From: Syntrophomonadaceae bacterium
GTDB taxonomy: Bacteria; Bacillota; Ch66; Ch109
Assembly: GCA_012512295.1 (NCBI GenBank)
Contig: JAAZDI010000176.1
Coordinates: 1-6,635, forward strand
Direction of reading: 5' to 3'
DNA length: 6,635 nucleotides
Part shown: positions 1 to 5,490 of the stretch, piece by piece
Layout of the letters: each line of letters opens with the position of its first letter
Numbering within the stretch: position 1 is the stretch's first letter
The notes under the pieces: generated by a model
Told to the model about the DNA's origin: nothing
Seen by the model: the letters and a program-made list of their open reading frames with translations, nothing else
Databases searched by the model: none
Program-made: the position numbers and the translations under genes

Positions 1-2383
1 ATCTAGGACGACTTTTGCGTGCCCAAGCTTTTAGCTGTTTATCAACTAAATAATGAACGGTCCCAGGTGGAAACTTCCCATCTTTCCGCTTTGTGCCAGC
101 TGGTACTCCAGTCAAGATTTCTATTCCCTGATCAACGTGATTGATTGCCCAAATATGAAATTTCCCTTCGCTTATTGCTTGAACAACCTCATCATCAAGC
201 ATCAAGTTTCTCAGGTTTTGTTTAGGGATAATGACACCTTGTCGGCCGTTTAACCCACGTTCCCGACAAACCCGAAAGAATCCTTCAATCTTATAATTAA
301 TCCCGCCAACTGGTTGAATCTCGCCCCGTTGGTTGACTGAACCAGTAACCGCAATCCCCTGATCAATAGGCAGACCAGAAAGACTGGAAAGAAGGGCAAA
401 TAATTCGGCACTCGAAGCACTGTCTCCTTCTATGCCGCCGTATAACTGTTCAAAAGTAAGACTAGCGGAGAGGGCCAAGGGTTTATCCTGAGCATACTGA
501 CCACCTAGATAGCCGCTTAGGATCAAAACCCCTTTATCATGGATTTGCCCGCTCATTCTGGATTCACGTTCAATGTTGATTACGCCTCTTCCCCCCATAA
601 AAGTCTTGGCTGTAATTCGACTTGGTTTCCCAAAGGTATGGTCTCCTAGACTATAAACAGCCAGCCCGTTTACCTGTCCAACAACCATTCCTTCAACATC
701 GATCATCAGAGTGCCTTCTTTAATCAATTCCTGAATTTTCAATTCAAGGCGATTAGAACGATAATTCTTTTCCTTTATCGCCATATCCACATGTTCCGCA
801 GTAACAAACTCAGAATCTTTAATAGTGGCCCAGGTTGCCGCTTCAATTACTATTTCTCCAATTTGATTAAATAATGTTGAAAGTTTATTTTGATCTTCTG
901 CTAAACGCGAACTATACTCAATCACTCGAGCCACAGCAGTTCGATCAAAATGTTTAAGATTATCTCGGTAGCAAGCTTGGCTGATAAAACTTGAATACTT
1001 TTCCATATATTCCCGAGTTCGATCTATTTCAGTATCAAAATCTGCTTTAATTTTAAATAATTTGCGAAAATCTTCATCATAAGTGTAAAGTAAATGATAA
1101 AGGTATGGTTCCCCAATTAGAATAACTTTAACATTGATCGGAATTGGCTGGGGATCGAGAGTAACTGCCCCGCCTAAATTAAGATTACGAAAAACACTCT
1201 CAATAACAACTTCTCGATTACGCAAGATTCTTTTTAAGGTATCCCAAATGATACCACTCTTTAAAACATCCGCTGCTTGTAAAATTAAATAGCCTCCATT
1301 AGCCTGATGAATAGCTCCCTTTTTTATTTTCGTAAAATCAGTTGAGAGAACCCCGAATTCTCCTTCATATTCAATAGTCCCAAAAAGGTTGCCAAAAGTA
1401 GGATTTTTTTCTTCGATCACTGGCGCTCCTTTTAACTCCGAGTTATCAACGAGTAAATTAATCTGGTATCGATAAAAAATGTTTTGGCGAGCTAACCGTT
1501 TAAAAATAGCAGCCGGATTTTGAGATTCTTCTTTCTCAAAAAAGATGTCAAGGTTTTCAACCAAATCATTTTCGACTTCTTCTAGATACTCAACAACCTC
1601 GGGGAAATGTTCGAATTCTGACTTGATCTCATTGATTAACGGGCCAATTGTCTCATGGGCCACCTCTTGTTCAAGCTTGCTTATTCGGTTTTTCGTATGC
1701 CGTTCAAGTTCTTTATAACGCCACATTGATTCATTCATTTTTTCTTGAACTCGACGGTTACGTTCCTTGATACTCTCTTTGATTTCATCTGGCTGGTTTT
1801 CGTATTCTTCTTCACTTACCGGCTGTCCATTAATTAGAGGAACACTAGCTAACCCATTGCTTGTTTTTGTGATGGCGAAATCTTCACCTCGGGCAAATTC
1901 TTCTAATTCTTGATAGATTTCATTTGTTTGGGCATAAAACTTTTCCAGTATCTTTCCTTTAAGCTTTTCATACTCTTCCCCACCAAAAACACGGGGTATT
2001 TCTTTTTTCAGTTCTTCAATGAAGCTTGACATACTGTTTTTTAATTTTGACCCCCATCCGGGAGGAAGACAAAGAGCTCTTGGTTTTTCCCGTTGTTTAA
2101 AATGATACACATATAGCCAGTCATTAGGCTGTGGTTTATTAGCTGCAAACTCGTTTATTACTTTGCGGGCAAATGAGGTTTTTCCGCTTCCCCCAGGGCC
2201 AGTGATAAAAATATTGTAGCCATGGCTCTCAATTTGCAAACCAAATTCGATGGCTCGTTTAGCTCTTTCTTGACCCATAAAATCGTGGAGGGGTAATACC
2301 TGTTCAGTAGTTTCAAACTCAAACTGGGTATAATCACAGCGATGTCTTGTCTGATCCAAAGATACTTGCAGCTTTTTTTTCAT
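1..2383 (-). CDS. Lon-like ATP-dependent serine protease (LonB/AAA_32 type), 3' end cut by window edge
   Basis: The product is a cytoplasmic AAA+ protease that uses ATP to unfold and degrade proteins (peptidase family S16). The ORF is open from the ATG at 2383 to the window edge without a stop, giving 794 visible residues; relatives are about 790-810, so only a few are missing. Residues 34-60 (DFMGQERA...GYNIFITG) lead into the Walker A GPGGSGKT (62-69, Lys68). A charged, probably coiled-coil stretch covers roughly 120-290. The second half of the ATPase follows, with GGYLILQAAD (363-372), GEPYLYHLL (from 424) and DFRKLFKIKADF (Arg440). The C-terminal protease domain has EGDSAS with nucleophile Ser655 and NYKIEGF with Lys698. 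Their 43-residue spacing equals the Ser-Lys spacing of E. coli Lon. AGGAAAGG lies 9 nt before the start. The Walker B position reads LILQAAD rather than the usual acidic pair. This is not canonical LonA: the LonA N-domain is absent. Confidence 0.93.
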   Translation of the reverse strand, partial: MKKKLQVSLDQTRHRCDYTQFEFETTEQVLPLHDFMGQERAKRAIEFGLQIESHGYNIFITGPGGSGKTSFARKVINEFAANKPQPNDWLYVYHFKQREKPRALCLPPGWGSKLKNSMSSFIEELKKEIPRVFGGEEYEKLKGKILEKFYAQTNEIYQELEEFARGEDFAITKTSNGLASVPLINGQPVSEEEYENQPDEIKESIKERNRRVQEKMNESMWRYKELERHTKNRISKLEQEVAHETIGPLINEIKSEFEHFPEVVEYLEEVENDLVENLDIFFEKEESQNPAAIFKRLARQNIFYRYQINLLVDNSELKGAPVIEEKNPTFGNLFGTIEYEGEFGVLSTDFTKIKKGAIHQANGGYLILQAADVLKSGIIWDTLKRILRNREVVIESVFRNLNLGGAVTLDPQPIPINVKVILIGEPYLYHLLYTYDEDFRKLFKIKADFDTEIDRTREYMEKYSSFISQACYRDNLKHFDRTAVARVIEYSSRLAEDQNKLSTLFNQIGEIVIEAATWATIKDSEFVTAEHVDMAIKEKNYRSNRLELKIQELIKEGTLMIDVEGMVVGQVNGLAVYSLGDHTFGKPSRITAKTFMGGRGVINIERESRMSGQIHDKGVLILSGYLGGQYAQDKPLALSASLTFEQLYGGIEGDSASSAELFALLSSLSGLPIDQGIAVTGSVNQRGEIQPVGGINYKIEGFFRVCRERGLNGRQGVIIPKQNLRNLMLDDEVVQAISEGKFHIWAINHVDQGIEILTGVPAGTKRKDGKFPPGTVHYLVDKQLKAWARKSRPR

Positions 2384-2471
2384 TCATGTCATCCTTTCCT
2401 GAAGAGTTTTAACCTCTGATTGGCCCCGTACTCCCGAAGTATTATGAGCTCAGTATTAGATATATAACTAC

Positions 2472-2504
2472 AAAAAAGAGTGCGTTTGATCTGGCACCTT
2501 TTTT
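2472..2504 (-). terminator. Terminator-like hairpin in the leader of the Lon-like gene (possible attenuator)
   Basis: On the minus strand AAAAAAG-GTGC pairs with GCAC-(A bulge)-CTTTTTT around a 10-nt loop, so the stem ends in a T-run. The GC core is short (4-5 pairs), making it a weak intrinsic terminator. It is nearly symmetrical and could act on either strand. It lies about 90 nt before the Lon-like start and after the second promoter-like motif, so a transcript from that motif must cross it. That position suggests attenuation but does not prove it. Confidence 0.35.
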
Positions 2505-2600
2505 ATATTATATGTTATATGCTTAGGAGGTTTGTGACGATTAGTCCCCAGGTTTAAAACATAGCCTAAACAGGTAGACCCTTAAATTCACGAACCCTAC

Positions 2601-2627
2601 ATCGACATTATCCAGAATATTTCCTGC
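2601..2627 (-). promoter_or_regulatory. Promoter-like motif, copy 3 (nearest the Lon-like gene)
   Basis: On the minus strand GCAGGAAAT (2627-2619), 12 nt, then GTCGAT (2606-2601). It matches the SigH pattern RnAGGAWWW-N11-12-RnnGAAT except in the last bases, and it contains TGTCGAT, one mismatch from a Spo0A box. A SigA reading of the same bases is possible: TTGACG at 2633-2628 with GATAAT at 2612-2607 (15-nt spacer) or TAATGT at 2610-2605 (17-nt spacer). Either way it is the best-placed promoter for the Lon-like gene and would give a leader of about 210 nt. Confidence 0.45.
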
Positions 2628-2670
2628 CGTCAAGACTGATATATAAGGAAAAGTAAGCTAGTAATAAGAC

Positions 2671-2695
2671 AAAAAAGAACCCCCTGGAAAGGAGG
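2671..2695 (-). terminator. Intrinsic terminator between the two promoter-like motifs
   Basis: On the minus strand CCTCC (2695-2691), loop TTTCCA, GGGGG (2684-2680), then TTCTTTTTT (2679-2671). The five-pair GC-rich stem (one G-T wobble) followed directly by a T-run is classic intrinsic terminator architecture. It lies only about 60-80 nt downstream of the motif at 2783-2757, with no open reading frame between. Confidence 0.55.
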
Positions 2696-2756
2696 CAATG
2701 TAGTGAAGGAGGGTATATTAATTAAAAATTTTACTTACCGTATCTATGTATATAAT

Positions 2757-2783
2757 ATTAGACACAATTTCGAAAATTCCTGC
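2757..2783 (-). promoter_or_regulatory. SigH-like promoter motif, copy 1
   Basis: On the minus strand GCAGGAATT (2783-2775), 11 nt, then GTCTAAT (2763-2757). Against the SigH consensus RnAGGAWWW-N11-12-RnnGAAT there is a single mismatch (TAAT for GAAT). TGTCTAA is one base from a Spo0A box. Two AAAAATTTTT tracts sit just upstream (2790-2799 and 2803-2812), where an UP-element-like enhancer would lie. The first 11 bases are identical to copy 2 at 3174. Confidence 0.5.
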
Positions 2784-2883
2784 TACCCAAAAAATTTTTA
2801 ACAAAAATTTTTACCATAAACTCTTATCTGGGAAAAGCTTCATTAATAATTAAATCCTCTTTAATAAACTAAGGAAAACTAAT

Positions 2884-2903
2884 AACGAGGAAAACTCCTC
2901 GCG
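2884..2903 (-). terminator. Probable terminator of the OadG-like gene
   Basis: On the minus strand CGAGGA (2901-2896), a 4-nt loop, TCCTCG (2891-2886), then TTATTAGTTTT. AACG/CGTT flanks offer an alternative longer pairing. It starts about 40 nt after the stop codon at 2942. The stem is sound but the T-run is interrupted, so strength is uncertain. Confidence 0.45.
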
Positions 2904-2941
2904 TTTACAGGCTTATTATAGATTAGAACTGGTCCTAAACC

Positions 2942-3082
2942 TCATTCGGAAGTATAGCGTTCCAGCCAACGGATAATTTTTGAAGCCCCCATTAAGGCAA
3001 ACATCAAAATTAAAAGGACTAAGACAACCGCACCAAATCCTTGAATAACAACAGAAAAAACAAATCCCCAATCAGTTTCCAA
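2942..3082 (-). CDS. OadG-like small single-pass membrane protein, 46 aa
   Basis: This is a 46-residue protein starting at a TTG (3082) behind a strong AGGGGGTGA ribosome binding site (3095-3087). An in-frame stop at 3103-3101 rules out a longer form. It begins METDWGFVFSVVIQGFG (TTG read as Met), continues into one hydrophobic helix (about residues 7-33), and ends in a basic/amphipathic tail, KIIRWLERYTSE. The pattern of an aromatic/acidic lumenal start, a GxG within the helix and a basic juxtamembrane tail resembles the gamma (OadG) subunits of Na+-pumping decarboxylases, and particularly the roughly 40-residue OadG-related small transporter subunits. Those subunits normally assist a large membrane transporter or pump, but none is encoded next to it here. 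It has its own promoter-like motif (3174-3148) and terminator, so it may be monocistronic. That it is a gene is fairly sure; the family assignment is moderate. Confidence 0.68.
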   Translation of the reverse strand: METDWGFVFSVVIQGFGAVVLVLLILMFALMGASKIIRWLERYTSE

Positions 3083-3086
3083 AAGT

Positions 3087-3095
3087 TCACCCCCT
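3087..3095 (-). promoter_or_regulatory. Ribosome binding site deciding the TTG start of the OadG-like gene
   Basis: AGGGGGTGA on the minus strand differs from the ideal anti-16S match AGGAGGTGA at one base and ends 4 nt before the TTG at 3082. No ATG or GTG is available in this frame, so this site fixes the start. Confidence 0.7.
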
Positions 3096-3147
3096 GCCAG
3101 CTACTAACAACTTGTATCCGCCAACTCGTTACTAGTTCTTTCGTTGT

Positions 3148-3174
3148 TTTCGACAAGGAAACTAAAATTCCTGC
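3148..3174 (-). promoter_or_regulatory. SigH-like promoter motif, copy 2 (upstream of the OadG-like gene)
   Basis: On the minus strand GCAGGAATT (3174-3166), 11 nt, then GTCGAAA (3154-3148). This matches RnAGGAWWW-N11-12-RnnGAAT with one mismatch at the final base. It includes an exact Spo0A box, TGTCGAA (3155-3149). The spacing is identical to copy 1. Transcription starting about 7-10 nt downstream would give a leader of roughly 60 nt before the TTG start at 3082. Confidence 0.5.
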
Positions 3175-3236
3175 CCCTTACTTGAAAAAATACGTAATGT
3201 TTCTGGCTTATTCCCAACCATCTGAGTTATTGTACG

Positions 3237-5219
3237 CTAAGGGAAAAGACCGGGGTTTGGCAGGGGTACTGTCTGGTTTTCGAAAGTAGGGTGAATCGAA
3301 CAATCAATAAGCGGTTCGGTTCCCTCACGAAAGGCGGCTGAAAGACGCCGGGGACAGTTAAAGGTTGCTTTAGCGCCACTTTCAGCACATATTTCGGACA
3401 TAACTATGCCTGGGGGGCGGGTAAAATAACGGACCGGTTTAGTTTTTAGGGCCTCCCGGGTGAAGTTAGCCCAAATAGGGCCAGCAACACTCCCTCCTAC
3501 TCCAACTGGACGATCCGGTTGATCATACCCTATATAGACAGCAGTTACTAGTTCTGGTGTATAGCCGACAAACCAGGCATCTCGGCGTTCCTGGGTTGTG
3601 CCGGTCTTACCGGCAGCTGGTCGACCGACTAGAGGAGCGAGATGAGCTGCGGTCCCACCTGGCTGTAATACACCCTGCAGCATATCAGTTATGATGTAGG
3701 CAGTTCGCGCGTCTAAAACTGCTCGGGGCCTAGTTTGGGCTTGTTCAAGAACCTGGCCGGCGCGATTTGTTATGCGTAGGATGAGAGTGGGTTCAGCGTA
3801 GTAACCACCACTGGCCAATGGACTGAAAGCAGCGGCCATTTCCAAAGGAGTAACCTCTGAGGTGCCCAGGGCTAGAGAGAGATAAGGCCCCAGTTCACTT
3901 TGGATTCCCATCCGTTCGGCATATTTTATTGTAGTTGAAGGGCCAATTTCTTGATTTAGGCGAACGGCAATAACGTTATCAGAGACCATTAGGGCCTCTT
4001 TCAAGGTTAAACCGCAGTAGTGATATGGCGATTTACTAAAGTCTTTTGGTGCATAAACGGTCCCATCTGGTTGTGGGTAAGCCACTGGCTCACACTGGAC
4101 CATTCTGGCTGGAGTATAACCCCAATCAATAACAGCGGTATAAACAAAAGGTTTAAAAGCCGAACCCGGTTGGCGCTTCGCCTGGAAAGCCCGATTAAAT
4201 TTACTTTGACGATAATTACGCCCCCCTAACATGGCCTTAATGTGTCCGGTCATCGGCTCGATGGCAACTAAGGCCCCATTTAACTCACTATCTAAATGAG
4301 CAAGTCCATTTGTAAAAGCTTTTTCGGCCGCTTCCTGCATTTGTAAATCAATAGTCGTATATATAGCCAGTCCATCGTTATTAAGCATCGATGCTCCATC
4401 AGGATAATTGGTAATGATGTACTCTCTTATTTCATCAATTATATACGCAGCCCTAGGGGAAGGCCGTTCCTGATTGACCACCTGAACTGGTTCTTTTTTG
4501 ATTTGTTCAGCCTCTATGGCTGATAACTTGCCTAATTCTACCATTCGATTAAGGACCACATTCCGTCGCTCCCGGGCTGACTCTGGATTGAGAAAAGGTG
4601 AATAATTTCGCGGCGAGCGGGTAAGTCCAGCCAGCAGAGCCGACTCTGCTGCTGTGAGATTGTTGGCTGTTTTATTAAAAAAAGTTCTCGCCGCCATTTG
4701 TACGCCATAAGCACCATGGCCAAAATAAATTTGGTTGATATAAAGCTGCAAGATTTCCTGTTTTGTTAGTTGATTTTCTAGTAGCATCGCATAGTATAAT
4801 TCTTTGATTTTTCGATTCCAAGTTCGTTCAGGTGTAAGGTAGAGGTTTTTGGCTGTTTGCTGGGTAATCGTACTTCCGCCTTCGACTATCCGCCCTTTTT
4901 TAAAATTAGTTACCAGAGCTCTTATAACCGCTCGAAAGTCGATCCCGTTATGTTCGTAAAACCGAGAGTCTTCAATGGCTACAATTGCTTCCAGAAAGAA
5001 GGGGGCTACTTCTTCCAAAGCTACTTCTTCTCTATTCTCTTCATCTATAGAACCAATTAACTGGCCATTTACATCAAATATTTGGGCGGGAAAAGGAAGG
5101 CGTGGAGCTGGAAGAACACCCCAACTACAGCCAGGAATATTTAATAATACAATATTGAATATGCCTATAAGAAAAAAGATTATAAAGATTCGACCAATCC
5201 ACTTACAGACCTTAAACAT
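3237..5219 (-). CDS. Class A penicillin-binding protein (PBP1A family), bifunctional transglycosylase/transpeptidase
   Basis: This 660-residue enzyme polymerises lipid II into glycan strands and cross-links the stem peptides outside the membrane. A signal anchor spans about residues 9-27. The glycosyltransferase 51 domain (about 45-215) has the EDSRFYEHNG motif with catalytic Glu83, GGSTITQQ (114-121), RKIKE with second Glu140 (57 residues on, as in known GT51 enzymes), and KQEILQLYINQIYFGHGAYG (153-172). The transpeptidase domain (about 315-585) has GSAFKPF with nucleophile Ser353 and Lys356, SDN (413-415) and KTGTT (538-542). The tail has cysteines at 611, 622 and 640 in an ICxxSG...CP arrangement common in Firmicutes PBPs; there is no long extension. 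All catalytic residues are present. AAGGAG lies 5 nt before the ATG. It is divergent from corA. Its own promoter is not clear: the best candidate is a weak TTGGAT (5303-5298) with AATAGT (5279-5274). Confidence 0.96.
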   Translation of the reverse strand: MFKVCKWIGRIFIIFFLIGIFNIVLLNIPGCSWGVLPAPRLPFPAQIFDVNGQLIGSIDEENREEVALEEVAPFFLEAIVAIEDSRFYEHNGIDFRAVIRALVTNFKKGRIVEGGSTITQQTAKNLYLTPERTWNRKIKELYYAMLLENQLTKQEILQLYINQIYFGHGAYGVQMAARTFFNKTANNLTAAESALLAGLTRSPRNYSPFLNPESARERRNVVLNRMVELGKLSAIEAEQIKKEPVQVVNQERPSPRAAYIIDEIREYIITNYPDGASMLNNDGLAIYTTIDLQMQEAAEKAFTNGLAHLDSELNGALVAIEPMTGHIKAMLGGRNYRQSKFNRAFQAKRQPGSAFKPFVYTAVIDWGYTPARMVQCEPVAYPQPDGTVYAPKDFSKSPYHYCGLTLKEALMVSDNVIAVRLNQEIGPSTTIKYAERMGIQSELGPYLSLALGTSEVTPLEMAAAFSPLASGGYYAEPTLILRITNRAGQVLEQAQTRPRAVLDARTAYIITDMLQGVLQPGGTAAHLAPLVGRPAAGKTGTTQERRDAWFVGYTPELVTAVYIGYDQPDRPVGVGGSVAGPIWANFTREALKTKPVRYFTRPPGIVMSEICAESGAKATFNCPRRLSAAFREGTEPLIDCSIHPTFENQTVPLPNPGLFP

Positions 5220-5299
5220 GATTACTCCTTATTATCCTGAGGTTATATATTGCAGTTTTTTACTAGCCTACTAACTATTCTTGCCTTTTTTACGAAAAT

Positions 5300-5314
5300 C
5301 CAAAGGTCCTTTGG
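5300..5314. promoter_or_regulatory. 15-bp palindrome between the divergent PBP and corA genes
   Basis: CCAAAGG-T-CCTTTGG is a perfect inverted repeat with a one-base centre. Its right half overlaps the corA -35 box (5311-5316). Its left half, read on the minus strand, gives TTTGGAT, a possible -35 for the PBP gene. A dimeric regulator bound here could affect both genes. No regulator is identified, and a chance palindrome is possible. Confidence 0.35.
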
Positions 5315-5339
5315 TTGTTGAAGATTATAGTGTTATAAT
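5311..5339 (+). promoter_or_regulatory. corA: SigA-type promoter of corA
   Basis: TTGGTT (-35, 5311-5316), a 17-nt spacer, and a perfect TATAAT (-10, 5334-5339). Transcription should start near 5346 and give an untranslated leader of about 145 nt before the corA ATG. Confidence 0.7.
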
Positions 5340-5345
5340 ACTAAC

Positions 5346-5490
5346 GTACCATTAGTAAAGGGGGTGGTTGAAATCGATCCGATACCCGATTATCAAGGGC
5401 AAGATTGCTTTGAAACTTTAATAGAAAGCCTGTGGAGGGTTGCTTTTAACCACCGAGTTGCCAACCCTCGCTAAGGGGGCGCAAATTTTT
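5346..5490 (+). promoter_or_regulatory. Structured corA leader with possible leader peptide
   Basis: Two pairings are visible. GAGGGTTG (5435-5442) pairs perfectly with CAACCCTC (5462-5469) around a 19-nt loop. GGTGGTTGA (5363-5371) pairs with TTAACCACC (5446-5454), which lies inside that loop. The two would therefore form a pseudoknot or exclude one another. The hairpin ends just before the corA Shine-Dalgarno (5473-5479). A GTG-started frame at 5364-5474 (36 aa) ends inside that Shine-Dalgarno sequence. I do not recognise a known riboswitch; it is not an obvious M-box. Confidence 0.4.
5473..5479 (+). promoter_or_regulatory. corA: corA ribosome binding site
   Basis: AAGGGGG lies 11 nt before the ATG at 5491. 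It supports that ATG over the in-frame upstream TTG at 5440, which sits in the leader hairpin and would add 17 residues (LLTTELP...) unlike a CorA N-terminus. Confidence 0.6.

Larger units (their letters stand above)
2384..2941. other. 558-bp non-coding stretch upstream of the Lon-like gene
   Basis: No convincing gene is present on either strand, and the DNA is clearly more AT-rich than the flanking genes. Reading toward the Lon-like gene (minus strand) it holds, in order: the terminator of the small membrane gene (2901-2886), two A-tract/T-tract blocks (2812-2789), a SigH-like promoter motif (2783-2757), a GC-stem terminator with T-run (2695-2671), a second promoter-like motif (2627-2601), and an attenuator-like hairpin (2504-2472). 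The Lon-like ribosome binding site follows at 2400-2393. This is more regulatory structure than one promoter would need. Confidence 0.6.

Noticed and set aside
53..253. Plus-strand 66-aa ORF
   Set aside because: It is a shadow of the protease domain of the Lon-like gene on the opposite strand.
2534..2557. Plus-strand GTG mini-ORF (7 aa) after AGGAGG at 2525-2530
   Set aside because: It is too short, the spacing is only 3 nt, and nothing downstream suggests a leader peptide on this strand.
2703..2801. Plus-strand 32-aa GTG ORF behind AAAGGAGG
   Set aside because: The apparent ribosome binding site is the complement of the minus-strand terminator stem (2695-2691), the peptide is low-complexity in AT-rich DNA, and the ORF runs antisense through the promoter motif.
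3133..3164. Imperfect hairpin (TAGTT...AACTA with TTGT/ACAA) as a PBP terminator
   Set aside because: Pairing is interrupted and no T-run follows; the same bases are better explained by the promoter-like motif copy at 3174-3148.
3041..3289. Plus-strand 82-aa ORF
   Set aside because: It runs antisense across the OadG-like gene, its promoter motif and the PBP 3' end, has no ribosome binding site and no recognisable protein features.
4020..5274. Several short ORFs on both strands within the PBP region
   Set aside because: They overlap the PBP gene, which has all its catalytic motifs, and are out-of-frame shadows.
5440..5490. TTG at 5440 as the corA start (17 extra residues)
   Set aside because: It lies inside the leader hairpin, has no properly spaced ribosome binding site, and the ATG at 5491 gives a typical CorA N-terminus and length.
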